NCBI RefSeq assembly: GCF_000426485.1
Contig: NZ_AUFL01000021.1
Location: 28,016 to 92,015, forward strand
From: Indolivaga capnocytophagoides DSM 22835
GTDB taxonomy: Bacteria > Bacteroidota > Bacteroidia > Bacteroidales > Dysgonomonadaceae
Reading direction: 5' to 3'
DNA: 64,000 bases
Position 1 is the first letter of the stretch. Every line of letters begins with the position of its first letter. The position numbers and the translations under genes were made by a program. Below the pieces are notes generated by a model, which had not been told where the DNA came from, made no database searches, and saw only the letters and a program-made list of their open reading frames with translations. Positions 26,035 through 35,974 of this stretch are shown one piece after another.

Positions 26035-27669
26035 TTATTGAAACATTGATCCCAATTGAGATATAGCCGCATCTATTTGCTTGCAGATAACCGCCAAACT
26101 GTTTTGAGATTTATCAGCAAATTCAAGTTTACCTTTTCCTGTAAAATTTGAATTATCAACAGTATATTCGTATTTACTCAGGAATGAAAGCATATTTTTA
26201 TAAGCAGCCATATCGGGAGTATCTCCAAGAGCATCTTTAATTAATCCCAAATCTCCATAAAGGACAGCCGATTTAGCCTTAATCAGGTCAGCATATCTGT
26301 TAGTCTGATTGCTGTTACTAAGAGAAGCAAATACCGATTCGATATTAGTTACAAAAAATGTATTCTTATTCACACCAAAATACAAAGTAACTTTGTCATC
26401 TATCTTAGTTGAGTATTTACCATCACCCAAATCAGCACATTGGAGTCCACCTTCAGTAATTTGTTTTTTGATGAGATCCGTAACATCAGACGGTTTTTCA
26501 ATATCCATCATAAAGAAACATTCGGGTGTTGTATTTTGGCTTACTTCAAATTCATCAATTTCCGTATCATTCGTTGAATTCTGTCCTTTTTTGAAAGAAG
26601 TCAGAGCAAAAGTCACATCACCATTACATCCTTTAATCAAAGAACCAAGTTGCTCTTTAGTCAAAATATCTTCGGTTGTAGATTCAAGCTTATTCAGCAG
26701 CCCCAACTCTTCTATATAACTGTATATACCGGCTCCTTTGATATTTGTTGAAAATAACATAACAGGATCAGCTGCAAGATATTTTAAGTGATCTCCTTTA
26801 ATAGTTCCTGACATTTTTGAAGCAAACTCTTTGAACTTCTGTTCTACTTCGGGAGTAGTGAAGTAATATTTGCTATTAAATACCAGTTCTCCTTTTTCAA
26901 AAGATGCAGTCACACCGGTAGATACCCCTTCAAATTGCGACAACGCCTTTTTCAAAGGATTCAAAGCCATATATCCGCCATATGGAAGATAACTGCTCAA
27001 CGATTCCAATTCATCAAGCCCCTGCATTGTAATAAATGCAGAAAAATCTTTCTGGTCTTTGGCAAATTCAACATACGATTTATTCGAGTTGATACTTTTA
27101 TCGGCACTTTGCACCAATAAATCTTTCGACATCTGGACTACATCCAGAGACTCTTTACCCGGATCGTTATATGTTTTACGGATATCCGCAAGTAAGATCA
27201 ATTTAGAATTATTCCATGCAATACAAACTTCCGACTCGGGAGATATCAGATAAAAATCACCATCTTTTACAATAGTTTCTTCTTTAACAGAAGCCAGATT
27301 TGAGATTGCATCTTTTACTTTTTTTGCATCATTAACCCCCAGAACCACACCATATACTTTATAATTCGTAAAAATATAGGTTTCATTCTTCAGATTTAGA
27401 CCTAAAGAATTGGCGTCTTTCAGAAAATCATCCAGAAACTTTATTTTAGAGTCATCCTTAAGCATAACCTTGTACATATTTATACCTTGTTTCACAGTAG
27501 GATTACTGAAAATATCGTACTGTGATTTTTCGATTAGAGATTTAGTATTTATATGCACAACATAACTTGCATCGGCCGGAATCGCATTACTCAGATCAGA
27601 AGACTGATTACACGAAGAAAACACAGTTACCGCAACTAATAACGTGAATAGAATTTTCTTTAAACTCAT
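26035..27669 (-). CDS. DUF4836 family lipoprotein
   Basis: 544-residue lipoprotein: signal peptide with lipobox FSSC (Cys near residue 20). The mature part begins with SNAIPADASYVVHINTKSLI, the DUF4836 signature, followed by beta-rich repeats. Function is unknown. It is the first gene of an operon with an ABC ATPase and an FtsX-like permease (5 bp and 4-bp overlap), so it may be handled by, or help, that envelope machine. ATG at 27669. Confidence 0.86.
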   Translation of the reverse strand: MSLKKILFTLLVAVTVFSSCNQSSDLSNAIPADASYVVHINTKSLIEKSQYDIFSNPTVKQGINMYKVMLKDDSKIKFLDDFLKDANSLGLNLKNETYIFTNYKVYGVVLGVNDAKKVKDAISNLASVKEETIVKDGDFYLISPESEVCIAWNNSKLILLADIRKTYNDPGKESLDVVQMSKDLLVQSADKSINSNKSYVEFAKDQKDFSAFITMQGLDELESLSSYLPYGGYMALNPLKKALSQFEGVSTGVTASFEKGELVFNSKYYFTTPEVEQKFKEFASKMSGTIKGDHLKYLAADPVMLFSTNIKGAGIYSYIEELGLLNKLESTTEDILTKEQLGSLIKGCNGDVTFALTSFKKGQNSTNDTEIDEFEVSQNTTPECFFMMDIEKPSDVTDLIKKQITEGGLQCADLGDGKYSTKIDDKVTLYFGVNKNTFFVTNIESVFASLSNSNQTNRYADLIKAKSAVLYGDLGLIKDALGDTPDMAAYKNMLSFLSKYEYTVDNSNFTGKGKLEFADKSQNSLAVICKQIDAAISQLGSMFQ

Positions 27670-27687
27670 AATTGTAATATACGATTA

Positions 27688-27721
27688 GAAAAAAAAGGAT
27701 GGCTATCTGCATAGGCCACCC
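27688..27721 (-). terminator. Terminator of the bamA-ompH-ompH operon
   Basis: On the minus strand GGGTGGC pairs with GCCATCC (one G-T wobble) around an 11-nt loop, followed by eight or more T. It lies 40 bp after the stop codon of the second ompH gene. Confidence 0.85.
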
Positions 27722-27760
27722 TTATTATTTATTATAGTAAGATTATTATATCAATATTAC

Positions 27761-28255
27761 TTACTTGATGCCCAACTCTACTTTTACGAGTTTACCGGCA
27801 TCTACAGCACTTGTTGAAATATAAGGAGCAGCTCCGACTTCCAGGATATAAGTATATCCGTTTTTGTCTCCTACTGTTTTGATAGCCGCCTGCATTTTTT
27901 GTTGTAGGGGAGCTAACAATTGTTGACGAAGATCAGAGAATTCCTTATCGCTGTTTTGAAGATAAGTTTCGTATCTTTCTTGTATTTGTTGCAATTGTTT
28001 AGCCTGATCCTGAGCAACAGCATCTGTAGCCTGACCGGCAGCTTTAAATTCTTCAATTTTTTTATCGTACTCAGCCTGAATTGCAGAAAGGTTCTTTTTA
28101 ATTTCCTCTTGCTTAGTACCAAGCTTAGTTTCAACGTCTTTGATTTCCGGCATCTGAGTAAACACTTCCTGAGTGTTGATGTACGCAAGCTTTTCTTGAG
28201 CAAACGCAGCCATCGGAGCCAAAACGATGAAAAGGATAACGAGTTTCTTTAACAT
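27761..28255 (-). CDS. OmpH/Skp-like periplasmic chaperone (second copy)
   Basis: 164-residue Skp-family chaperone, which holds unfolded outer-membrane proteins in the periplasm. The signal peptide ends at AAFA, then EKLAYINTQEVFTQMPE is the Skp start; a long central coiled coil follows and the end YILEVGAAPYIS is typical. It sits last in the bamA operon, next to a paralogue, and is followed by a terminator. The two copies share architecture but are clearly diverged. Confidence 0.9.
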   Translation of the reverse strand: MLKKLVILFIVLAPMAAFAQEKLAYINTQEVFTQMPEIKDVETKLGTKQEEIKKNLSAIQAEYDKKIEEFKAAGQATDAVAQDQAKQLQQIQERYETYLQNSDKEFSDLRQQLLAPLQQKMQAAIKTVGDKNGYTYILEVGAAPYISTSAVDAGKLVKVELGIK

Positions 28256-28316
28256 AATCTCTTGTGTTTCTTGTTATAATTTTAGTTTCAATTCTTTACG
28301 CACAAATGTATATAAT

Positions 28317-28832
28317 TTATTTTGAATATCCGAGTTTCGCTAAGACTTCATTACTTATGTCAATTCTCGGCGATGCGAAAATAACACTACTAGCTGAAGC
28401 CCTATCTAAAACAAGCTGATAACCTTTAGCATCTGATATTTCTTTCACCGCATTATAGATATCATCCTGAATAGGTTTGATCAATGCTTCTCTTCTTTTA
28501 AACAATTCTCCGTCAGCACCGAAGTATTTCCGTTTCAGTTCCTGAGCAGCTTTTTCCTTTTCTACAATTTCATTCTCTTTTTTAGTCTTTTGGTCTGCAG
28601 ATAAAAATACCTGTTCTGACTGATAAGACTTATACATATTCTGAACTTCTGTCTGAGCTGTATTCACTTCCGATTCCCATTTCTTGGAAACGGCTTCGAG
28701 CTGTTGGTTTGCAGTTTCATAGCTGCTTATATTTTTCAAAATATATTCCATGTCTATCAATGCAAACTTCTGAGAATAACTACTTGCTGCAAAAGCTATG
28801 AACAGACTAAATAATAAAACTAACTTTTTCAT
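28317..28832 (-). CDS. OmpH/Skp-like periplasmic chaperone (first copy)
   Basis: 172-residue Skp-family protein. ATG at 28832 gives a clean signal peptide (MKKLVLLFSLFIAFAASSYS); an upstream ATG at 28862 would place ten polar residues before it. The mature part starts KFALIDMEYILKNI and continues as a coiled coil, ending with a short beta part (YQLVLDRASASSVIFA). It lies 80 bp after bamA and 61 bp before the second copy, in the outer-membrane assembly operon. Confidence 0.9.
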   Translation of the reverse strand: MKKLVLLFSLFIAFAASSYSQKFALIDMEYILKNISSYETANQQLEAVSKKWESEVNTAQTEVQNMYKSYQSEQVFLSADQKTKKENEIVEKEKAAQELKRKYFGADGELFKRREALIKPIQDDIYNAVKEISDAKGYQLVLDRASASSVIFASPRIDISNEVLAKLGYSK

Positions 28833-28912
28833 AATTCCAATTTCTTTATGTGTGTTATACATAAAAGACGCTTATTCTTTCAAATAGTTTACAATAACAC
28901 AGTCAAATAGTG

Positions 28913-31579
28913 TTAAAATTCTTGTCCGATGATAAAGTGGAACTGGCTGCCTCCGTATTGACGGCTGTTATGAACTTTATCAAATCCGTATGCCCAGTCG
29001 ATACCGATCAATCCGATCATAGGAAGCATGATACGTGCCCCGATTCCGGCAGAACGTTTCAAGTCGAAAGGATTAAAGTCTTTCAGGTCATCCCAAGCAT
29101 TACCGGCCTCAACAAAAGAAAGGACATATATAGTTGAACTTGGCTCCAGAATCAACGGATATCTCAGCTCAAGAGCTAAACGAGAGTAAGCACTCGAGTA
29201 GTAACCGATAGATCCGTTTTCGTATCCACGAAGTCCGATTGTTTCTGTTGCATATCCCGAAGAATATCCCGACATACCATCACCCCCCATATAGAATGTT
29301 TCGAATGGAGATTTCTTATGTTTGTTATAATAACCTACAAAACCATATTCGGCACGGGTCATCAGCACCGGTGTTTTTGTTACAGACGGCATCAAAGAAA
29401 CGAATGTTTTTGATTTGAATTTCCATTTATGATATTCTACCCAACGGTATTTTTCGCCAGATTCTGTTCCATCCGCATTTTTCCCTAAAGCCTTATAGTC
29501 TTTTCCATCCCACATAGAGTAAGGAGGAGTAGCCTGTACGCTTAATGAGAATTGCGATCCACGGCGTGTATATATAGGTTGGTCCATTGAATTTCTTGAC
29601 AGAGTAAGAGATAAGCTGATATTGTTGCTCGATCCGTTAGGAATCAGGAAGTATTCCCAATTCTTCATTCTATACAACTGATAAGATAATCCGGCTTCAA
29701 CCTGGAAATAGTCATCCGGCCAGTTCAAGCGTTTGCCATATCCTACCGAAAGACCTAATGTCTTAATAGACTTATCAGGGTCAAGTGCATTATTATAGTA
29801 AGAGTTATCGTAAGAACTTCCTCCATAATAACTGTTGTAATAATTATTATAGTAATTGTTATTATAATAGTTACTGTTTACACCTGTTTGTATAGAATAA
29901 TAGGCTCCGACTGATAAAAAGTTTGGCCTTTTTCCTCCGAACCATGGATCTGTAAATGAAATAGAATAAGACTGATAATATTTACCATTAGTCTGACCAC
30001 TCAACTGCAATGTCTGACCTTCTCCCTGAGGAATAATCCCTTTATATGATCCGGGATTCAGTAAATTTTTCAATGAGAAGTTTGTGAATTTCAAACTCAA
30101 TCGTCCTAATACTCCGGTCTGTCCCCATCCTGCCGAGAACTCAATCTGGTCATTTGCTTTAGACACTAACGGATAACCTATATCTACCGTTCCTGACTCA
30201 GGATCTGGCTGAATGTCCGGTTGAAGTTTTTCAGGATCGAAGTGTCCCATCTGTGCTACCTCACGAAGAGAACGCATCAAATCGTCACGGCTAAACAATG
30301 CTCCCGGTTTAGTTCTCAACTCACGGCGAACAATATCTTCATATAAACGGTCGTTACCCGATATAGAAACTTTACGGATAGTTGCCTTAGGTCCTTCTAC
30401 GATACGGATTTCAAGATCGACTGAATCTTTCTCAATATTTACCTCTACAGGATCGGCCTGATAAAATATGTATCCGTTATTGTAATAGAAAGCATTACCA
30501 ACGGCATCTTCATCAACAGTTAACCTGTCATTTAGTTTTTTCTGATTATAAACATCTCCGGCTCTCATATTCAAAGCCATATTCAACTGGTCTGTAGAGA
30601 ATTCGGTATTTCCAACCCAATTGATTTTGCGCAAGAAGTATTTCTGTCCTTCTTCGAGCTTGATATCTATATTTACTTTCTTATCATTATATTTATATAC
30701 TGTATCCCAAAGAATACGGACATCACGATATCCTAATTCATTGTATTTGCTCAGCATTTTAGCTTTATCTTCTTCGTAACTTTCAGGAACAAAGTTTGTA
30801 GAACGAAGGAAGTTTCTGATTTTTGCCGACATCGTGTGTTTATGGCGGGTTTTCTTCATTGCTTTCTCCAAAGTTTTAGCCGAAACTTCGGTATTGCCTT
30901 CAAATACAATATTATTGACTTTTATTTTTTCTTTCTTATTTACGTCAATCCCCAGTATTATTTGGTTTTCTTTCGATAGGTCCTCTGTTTGTGTAATATT
31001 TACAATCGCATTATTGAATCCCTTTCCATCAAAGTATTTTTTAATAATACTTTTGGCACGGTCAATCATATTCGGAGTAATCTGATTGCCTTTTACCACA
31101 CCTATTTTGCTTTCGAGATCTTCTCTCTCACCCTTCTTCACTCCGGTAAAGGCTATGTCAGAAATACGAGGGCGGTCTGTCAACTCAAGATTAAGCCATA
31201 TTTTATCACCATCGATTTTGGTTGCCGTAATCTTAATATCCGAAAACAACCCTTGTTTCCAGAAACGTTTTACAGCATTGGTGATTTCCGATCCCGGAAT
31301 ATCAACTTTATCTCCTACCGATAAACCCGAAAAGCCAATCAGTACATGATCTTCATACATCGAGTTTTTCAAACCCGAGATTGTGATATTCGCAATCTCA
31401 TACTTTTTCGGAGTAAGAGTATACGTTATTACCGGCAGCGAAGCATCCGGCGATTGTGTGGTATTTGCTATTGCTTTATTAACTGCTTCTAACGAAGTCG
31501 AATCTGCGACTTGGGCTCTGATGCCGAAGTTGAAGACAAATAATGTGGATAATAAAGCAAATAAACCTCTTCTGAACAT
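28913..31579 (-). CDS. bamA: Outer-membrane protein assembly factor BamA
   Basis: 888-residue Omp85 protein: signal peptide, about five POTRA domains (to roughly residue 440), then a 16-strand barrel ending in FHFIIGQEF with the required terminal Phe. It inserts beta-barrel proteins in the outer membrane. The frame is open to an ATG at 31627, but that would translate the GGTC element and put 16 residues before the signal peptide, so ATG at 31579 is preferred. A barrel loop (29789-29878, about residues 567-597) is almost pure Asn and Tyr. Downstream are two Skp-like chaperones. Confidence 0.93.
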   Translation of the reverse strand: MFRRGLFALLSTLFVFNFGIRAQVADSTSLEAVNKAIANTTQSPDASLPVITYTLTPKKYEIANITISGLKNSMYEDHVLIGFSGLSVGDKVDIPGSEITNAVKRFWKQGLFSDIKITATKIDGDKIWLNLELTDRPRISDIAFTGVKKGEREDLESKIGVVKGNQITPNMIDRAKSIIKKYFDGKGFNNAIVNITQTEDLSKENQIILGIDVNKKEKIKVNNIVFEGNTEVSAKTLEKAMKKTRHKHTMSAKIRNFLRSTNFVPESYEEDKAKMLSKYNELGYRDVRILWDTVYKYNDKKVNIDIKLEEGQKYFLRKINWVGNTEFSTDQLNMALNMRAGDVYNQKKLNDRLTVDEDAVGNAFYYNNGYIFYQADPVEVNIEKDSVDLEIRIVEGPKATIRKVSISGNDRLYEDIVRRELRTKPGALFSRDDLMRSLREVAQMGHFDPEKLQPDIQPDPESGTVDIGYPLVSKANDQIEFSAGWGQTGVLGRLSLKFTNFSLKNLLNPGSYKGIIPQGEGQTLQLSGQTNGKYYQSYSISFTDPWFGGKRPNFLSVGAYYSIQTGVNSNYYNNNYYNNYYNSYYGGSSYDNSYYNNALDPDKSIKTLGLSVGYGKRLNWPDDYFQVEAGLSYQLYRMKNWEYFLIPNGSSNNISLSLTLSRNSMDQPIYTRRGSQFSLSVQATPPYSMWDGKDYKALGKNADGTESGEKYRWVEYHKWKFKSKTFVSLMPSVTKTPVLMTRAEYGFVGYYNKHKKSPFETFYMGGDGMSGYSSGYATETIGLRGYENGSIGYYSSAYSRLALELRYPLILEPSSTIYVLSFVEAGNAWDDLKDFNPFDLKRSAGIGARIMLPMIGLIGIDWAYGFDKVHNSRQYGGSQFHFIIGQEF

Positions 31580-31595
31580 ATTTCTATTTTTGTTT

Positions 31596-31610
31596 AAGGT
31601 CTCAGACCTA
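31596..31610 (+). repeat. GGTC-N3-GACC element 16 bp upstream of bamA, part of a longer repeat
   Basis: AAGGTCTCAGACCTA. The plus-strand sequence continues with TATAGCAACAA at an offset of 32 and CCGTCATTGCTTT at an offset of 47, matching other long copies (32459, 32547, 53569). Confidence 0.75.
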
Positions 31611-31701
31611 TTTATAAACTTACCCATTATAGCAACAACTACCCGTCATTGCTTTTAAAGAAGGCCAAAGACCCTTTTAATTATTTATATTCTTATAACA
31701 A

Positions 31702-32439
31702 TTAGCCATTAACTTGTTCACTTGTTTTCCCGAAGCGTCTTTCCCGGCATTGGAAATCAAGTATGGCTTCACAAAAAGCATCCTCCCTGAAATCGGGCCA
31801 TAATACATCACAAAAGTATAATTCGGCATATGCAATCTGCCACAACAAGAAATTGCTTATACGGAATTCGCCGCCTGTACGGATTAGTAGGTCCGGATCG
31901 GGTATGCCCCTTGTTGTAAGGTAATCGGATATTGTTGACTCTTCAACATCTTTCAGTAAACCTTTATTTATATCCTGACTGATTTGCTGCACTGCATTCG
32001 TAATTTCCCATCGGGACGAATAGCTTATGGCCAATACCAAATTCAATCCTGTAGAGACATCTGTGTCGGCAATACATTTATCCAGAGCTTTACGTGTATG
32101 CTCGGGCAAACGTCCGATATCTCCAATTGCCTTCAGGCTAATGTTATTTTTTAGAAGTGTGGGTGTTTCATTTACTACCGAATCGACCAAAAGTTCCATT
32201 AAGGCAGAAACTTCTTCTTCGGGACGATTCCAGTTTTCTGTAGAAAAAGTATATAATGTTATATATTTAATGTTCAATTTGGCTGCGATTTCTGTAATCG
32301 AACGCACAGACTCCGCACCTTCCTTGTGTCCGAAAGTACGGTCTAATCCCCTTTGCTTTGCCCAACGTCCATTACCATCCATTATAATAGCAACGTGCTG
32401 TGGTATTTTGCCTTTATCAATATCCTCCAAAAGAGCCAT
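31702..32439 (-). CDS. uppS: Isoprenyl transferase (undecaprenyl diphosphate synthase)
   Basis: 245-residue cis-prenyltransferase making the C55 lipid carrier for peptidoglycan and surface glycans. The active-site block [10 protein letters not shown] has catalytic Asp21; [16 protein letters not shown] and the diphosphate-binding [19 protein letters not shown] complete the family signature. ATG at 32439. Lies between DUF6089 and bamA, the usual Bacteroidales order. Two GGTC elements lie in its upstream region. Confidence 0.96.
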   Translation of the reverse strand: MALLEDIDKGKIPQHVAIIMDGNGRWAKQRGLDRTFGHKEGAESVRSITEIAAKLNIKYITLYTFSTENWNRPEEEVSALMELLVDSVVNETPTLLKNNISLKAIGDIGRLPEHTRKALDKCIADTDVSTGLNLVLAISYSSRWEITNAVQQISQDINKGLLKDVEESTISDYLTTRGIPDPDLLIRTGGEFRISNFLLWQIAYAELYFCDVLWPDFREDAFCEAILDFQCRERRFGKTSEQVNG

Positions 32440-32458
32440 TTTCTACAATTTTATTCTT

Positions 32459-32473
32459 AAGGTCGCAGACCTG
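32459..32473 (+). repeat. GGTC-N3-GACC element 19 bp upstream of uppS
   Basis: AAGGTC-GCA-GACCTG, followed by TATAACAGCAAC at an offset of 33. First of two copies 88 bp apart in the same gap. Confidence 0.75.
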
Positions 32474-32546
32474 TTCTATTGTTTTTGTATATATAACAGC
32501 AACAATTTGTTTGATTAATCTCGCTGTATTAAATCCTTTCTTTTTT

Positions 32547-32605
32547 AAGGTCGCAGACCTATTGTTGTCCATTCAAGTATAACAGCAATAAGCCGTTATT
32601 GCTTT
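32547..32605 (+). repeat. Extended GGTC-N3-GACC element (about 59 bp)
   Basis: AAGGTC-GCA-GACCTA (32547-32561), then TATAACAGCAATAA at an offset of 31. AGCAATAA (32584-32591) pairs with TTATTGCT (32596-32603) to make a second hairpin. It lies between the DUF6089 gene and uppS. Confidence 0.7.
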
Positions 32606-32632
32606 GCTATAAACATTAAATCGTACTATTAC

Positions 32633-33346
32633 CTAATATAAACTATTGACGCACGATTTGGTACGAACTCCAAAGTCCCATGTCAGCGAAAACATTGTCA
32701 GTACATACCAGTCTTTATTCTTCAAAAAGCTACTCTCTATTTTATAAGGATCATCCAACGAAAGATTCTTATCCTTAGAGGTAACATCAAAAGAGTCTCC
32801 AAATAGTTTCCGGAACGAAAACTCAAATCCCAGATTCAGCCTGTCTTTCCATTTATATTTAAGCCCGATGCCCAAAGGCAGGTTAACTCCGAAGAAAGAC
32901 TTATCGCCGCTTCCGTACGTCATACCCAAGCCTGTGAACAGATAAGGCGAAAAACGCCTTGTTCCAAGATACTGAAACTTGTCGCTGTAATGGAAGAAAT
33001 TATACTCGACCTGTCCTCCCAACTCATAGAAGGTTCTGCTAAACGAAGCATTCTCTCCTTTTGGAAACACATTTCCCGATTTACGAGTATCTCCTGAAAC
33101 GCCTCCGATCAGTAAATTTCCTTTATATGCCCATCTGAAATTCCGGTTATACCTGAATACAACTCCGGTTGCTAAATGAGAATTCTGAAAAAGCTTCGAT
33201 TTATTGGCATCACCCATATAGAAAGACGTACCTAAAGCTCCACCTATTTCATATTCGTATTCCTGAGCCGACACCTTTTGTCCCAGCAAGGTTATAAATA
33301 GGAGTAAGAGTACATGTAATGCTTTCTTTTCAGAGTAATACTTCAT
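32633..33346 (-). CDS. DUF6089 family outer-membrane beta-barrel protein
   Basis: 237-residue protein with a signal peptide ending near KVSAQ. The mature part begins YEYEIGGALGTSFYMGDAN and shows alternating aromatic strands typical of an 8- to 10-strand barrel. The final YVLTMFSLTWDFG is the family C-terminal strand, followed by a short tail. Function is unknown. Its conserved place before uppS and bamA suggests a link to outer-membrane biogenesis. ATG at 33346. Confidence 0.85.
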   Translation of the reverse strand: MKYYSEKKALHVLLLLFITLLGQKVSAQEYEYEIGGALGTSFYMGDANKSKLFQNSHLATGVVFRYNRNFRWAYKGNLLIGGVSGDTRKSGNVFPKGENASFSRTFYELGGQVEYNFFHYSDKFQYLGTRRFSPYLFTGLGMTYGSGDKSFFGVNLPLGIGLKYKWKDRLNLGFEFSFRKLFGDSFDVTSKDKNLSLDDPYKIESSFLKNKDWYVLTMFSLTWDFGVRTKSCVNSLY

Positions 33347-33379
33347 TTAATAAGCCGAATTTACCTATTGATTATTTTC

Positions 33380-34789
33380 TCAAGGTATAAGACTATTCAA
33401 TCGTCCTCTCCAGACATCATTCAGATATGTTCCGTTTTCGGATACTCCTCCGAATATCCATATATAGTTCTGATCGTCTATTATAACGGTCTGATCTTTT
33501 CTTCTTGAAATCTCTTTACTCAACATTTGTTTCGATGCTGCCACATTCCATTTTTGTCCCCAAGTCGAAGAAATAAAGAATTGATTCAATTTTAGAGTAT
33601 ACATCTGCTTGTTGTAAGGGAACAAGGATACTCCTTTTCCGGCAAACATTACCGAATCTTGCTGTGATGGAGATAATTCCAATCCTTCGCTGAGATTCTT
33701 AATTACCCAGGTTCCGGATAGGTCTTTGGCTCCTGTTTTATCAATTCCGCAGGTAACAATCAGCACTCTGTCATTCTTCGATGACGAATAATTGGTATAT
33801 GCATTACCTTCATTTAATGGGAAATTAGCAGGAAGTTCATTATCCGATGGAGATATCGACAAATAAGATACCGGTGCTACCGAAATCAAGTCTTTAGTCT
33901 TACCGAAATAATATTTACCGGCATCCTTATATGTTACCAATAATTGATCGTCCGTACGATTTACTTCGGGCAATACTCCTATTATAGATTCCACAACTTC
34001 GCTCGGAGTCTGCTTAGCCCACGATACTCCGTCCGCTGATTTATAAGACTTACCATCTTTATCTACCGCATAAAATACATCATTATATACGGTTATACTT
34101 TTAATCTTGATTGTCGCAGGCAAACCGTTCAAAGTTTTCTGAGTCCAGCTGATAGCCGATGACGGAGATGTATATAATTTAGCCGCACCACTAACCACTG
34201 TATAGGTAAAGAATGTAGGTGTGCCTGATTTTAGTAATATTGTTTTTGATTCTCCGATAGCTGCAGGATAAGAAGTCATCTTATTCCAAAGGATCGTATC
34301 GGGATCGATTTTATGGATACGTATATCCAGTTTATAATCTTTAGGAACTCCAGCCTGTGAAATAACACGAATAGATAAAGGTGCTTTTTTGACGAAAACC
34401 GAATCAGTCAGATTCCAATCGTATCCACCCACTGAATCAGGAGTAAAAAGTGTTACTTTAGAAACACCATATGTAGAATTGAATGTAGGAGTTAAGAGTA
34501 CTTTTTCCAACTCGGTTCCATAAGGAAGAGAATCCGGGTTGTATATAATCTCTCCGACCTGATCTATGGCGAATTTCGTTTTATTTACAATTGCAAATAT
34601 CTCATTCTGTTTGACTTGCTCCAACGAGTCTGATCTTTTGGGTGTAGGAGCTGACATGGCAAATGAATATATCTGAGCATCTTTAGAAGATGAACCATAT
34701 GTTGTAGTAGTGTTGTCGTCGTTACACGACATAAGCAAGAAAGTGAAAAACAGGCTTGAAAATAGATAAGTTATATACTTTATATTCAT
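33380..34789 (-). CDS. DUF6242-like surface lipoprotein with Kelch-like C-terminus
   Basis: 469-residue lipoprotein: signal peptide with lipobox LLMSC (Cys near residue 22), then NDDNTTTTYGSSSKDAQIYSF. The middle part looks like a WD/BNR-type propeller (SPSSAISWTQKTLNGLP and similar), and the C-terminus YIWIFGGVSENGTYLNDVWRG is Kelch-like. An upstream ATG at 34819 would add ten residues before the signal peptide; ATG at 34789 is preferred. It lies 33 bp upstream of DUF6089 and may be cotranscribed. No function is known. Confidence 0.78.
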   Translation of the reverse strand: MNIKYITYLFSSLFFTFLLMSCNDDNTTTTYGSSSKDAQIYSFAMSAPTPKRSDSLEQVKQNEIFAIVNKTKFAIDQVGEIIYNPDSLPYGTELEKVLLTPTFNSTYGVSKVTLFTPDSVGGYDWNLTDSVFVKKAPLSIRVISQAGVPKDYKLDIRIHKIDPDTILWNKMTSYPAAIGESKTILLKSGTPTFFTYTVVSGAAKLYTSPSSAISWTQKTLNGLPATIKIKSITVYNDVFYAVDKDGKSYKSADGVSWAKQTPSEVVESIIGVLPEVNRTDDQLLVTYKDAGKYYFGKTKDLISVAPVSYLSISPSDNELPANFPLNEGNAYTNYSSSKNDRVLIVTCGIDKTGAKDLSGTWVIKNLSEGLELSPSQQDSVMFAGKGVSLFPYNKQMYTLKLNQFFISSTWGQKWNVAASKQMLSKEISRRKDQTVIIDDQNYIWIFGGVSENGTYLNDVWRGRLNSLIP

Positions 34790-34868
34790 TTTGTTTATAC
34801 AGTTTTTATACAGTATCAATGTGCAAAAATAGAAAGATTTTCCACTTAAACTCGCAGAAAACCAATAT

Positions 34869-35936
34869 TTATAATATTTTATATTTCTCCGTATTCTTTA
34901 AATGTAATGCCTGAGAAGTTCCTATTTGTAAGTCTTCCAATACAATTCCGTCTATTTCCGGAGCCTTCACTCCATCTTCGAACAGCTTATCAGCGACTTC
35001 GATAAAAGCTTCATCCCAAGCCTTTTCTTTGATAAAACTCTGTAATAGACTGGATCCACCCTCAACCAGAACCGAATTGATTTTCCTCTTATGTAATTCT
35101 TTCAGCAAAGATGGAATCATCTTCTGATCAAAAGGAATTTCAATATATTCTGTCTTATTTTTATTATTCACCACCTCTGCTTTTTCTGTAAAAACGATTG
35201 TTTCTACAACATCATTTAACACCTGATATTCGGATGGAATCCGATTTGTCCGGTCTAAAATAATCCTGATGGGATTTCTTCCATTCCAATATCTGGTAGT
35301 AAGAGACGGATTGTCATTAACAACTGTATTTGTAGCTATCATTATAGAAGCGACCTCTGACCGGATCTTATGAACCAGAATCCGAGTCTTTGTATTAGAT
35401 ATAGGAGTAGGAACAGCCGCACACCCGGCCTCTCTGGCTTTATCAATATATCCGTCTTTCGTTTGTGCCCATTTCAGAAACACATAAGGACGGTTTTCTT
35501 TCTGTGCCATAAAAAAGGTCTTATTCAGTTCCAAAGCCTCTGCCTCGAGAACTCCGATCTGTACTTCAATCCCTGCATCTTTGAGCATATTCACACCTCT
35601 GCCCGATACTTTAAAATACGGGTCGAGTGAGGCTATAACCACTTTCGGGATCTTACTATCGATAATCAACTGCGAACAAGGCGGTGTTTTTCCATAATGC
35701 GAACAAGGCTCCAAGGAAACATATATAACCGACTGCGGAAGTAAACTTTTATCCTTCACGCTGTTTATGGCATTTACTTCGGCATGTGCCTTTCCGTATT
35801 CCCTGTGATATCCTTCTCCTATTATTTTATTATTATGAACGACAACAGCCCCCACCATCGGATTCGGAGCAACACTTCCTCGTCCGTTGGCTGCCAGCTG
35901 CAGACATCGTCTCATATATTTTTCATCATCCGACAT
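34869..35936 (-). CDS. ribD: Bifunctional riboflavin biosynthesis deaminase/reductase
   Basis: 355-residue enzyme doing the second and third steps of riboflavin synthesis: deamination then reduction of the ribosylated pyrimidine. The N-terminal deaminase has zinc ligands in HAEVNAI (His51, catalytic Glu53) and PCSHYGKTPPC (Cys78 and Cys87). The C-terminal reductase includes NDNPSLTTR and the NADPH-binding LVEGGSSLLQSF. ATG at 35936. Divergent from prmC with only 38 bp between start codons. Confidence 0.95.
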   Translation of the reverse strand: MSDDEKYMRRCLQLAANGRGSVAPNPMVGAVVVHNNKIIGEGYHREYGKAHAEVNAINSVKDKSLLPQSVIYVSLEPCSHYGKTPPCSQLIIDSKIPKVVIASLDPYFKVSGRGVNMLKDAGIEVQIGVLEAEALELNKTFFMAQKENRPYVFLKWAQTKDGYIDKAREAGCAAVPTPISNTKTRILVHKIRSEVASIMIATNTVVNDNPSLTTRYWNGRNPIRIILDRTNRIPSEYQVLNDVVETIVFTEKAEVVNNKNKTEYIEIPFDQKMIPSLLKELHKRKINSVLVEGGSSLLQSFIKEKAWDEAFIEVADKLFEDGVKAPEIDGIVLEDLQIGTSQALHLKNTEKYKIL

Positions 35937-35938
35937 AG

Positions 35939-35969
35939 TTGGGCTTTCGTCTTTATTTATTTATTTTTG
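35939..35969 (+). promoter_or_regulatory. Promoter of prmC-recX-comF overlapping the ribD start region
   Basis: TTG (35939-35941), a 20-bp spacer and TATTTTTG (35962-35969). The -7 box ends only 5 bp before the prmC ATG, so the mRNA would be leaderless or nearly so. Confidence 0.5.
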
Positions 35970-35974
35970 TCTTT

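Noticed and set aside
25385..27669. Annotation of the ABC operon as LolCDE
   Set aside because: Only one permease is present, the ATPase motifs are atypical and the lipoprotein is DUF4836, so a specific Lol role is not supported.
31580..31627. Longer BamA N-terminus starting at 31627
   Set aside because: It would translate the GGTC element and place 16 polar residues before a clear signal peptide; ATG at 31579 fits better.
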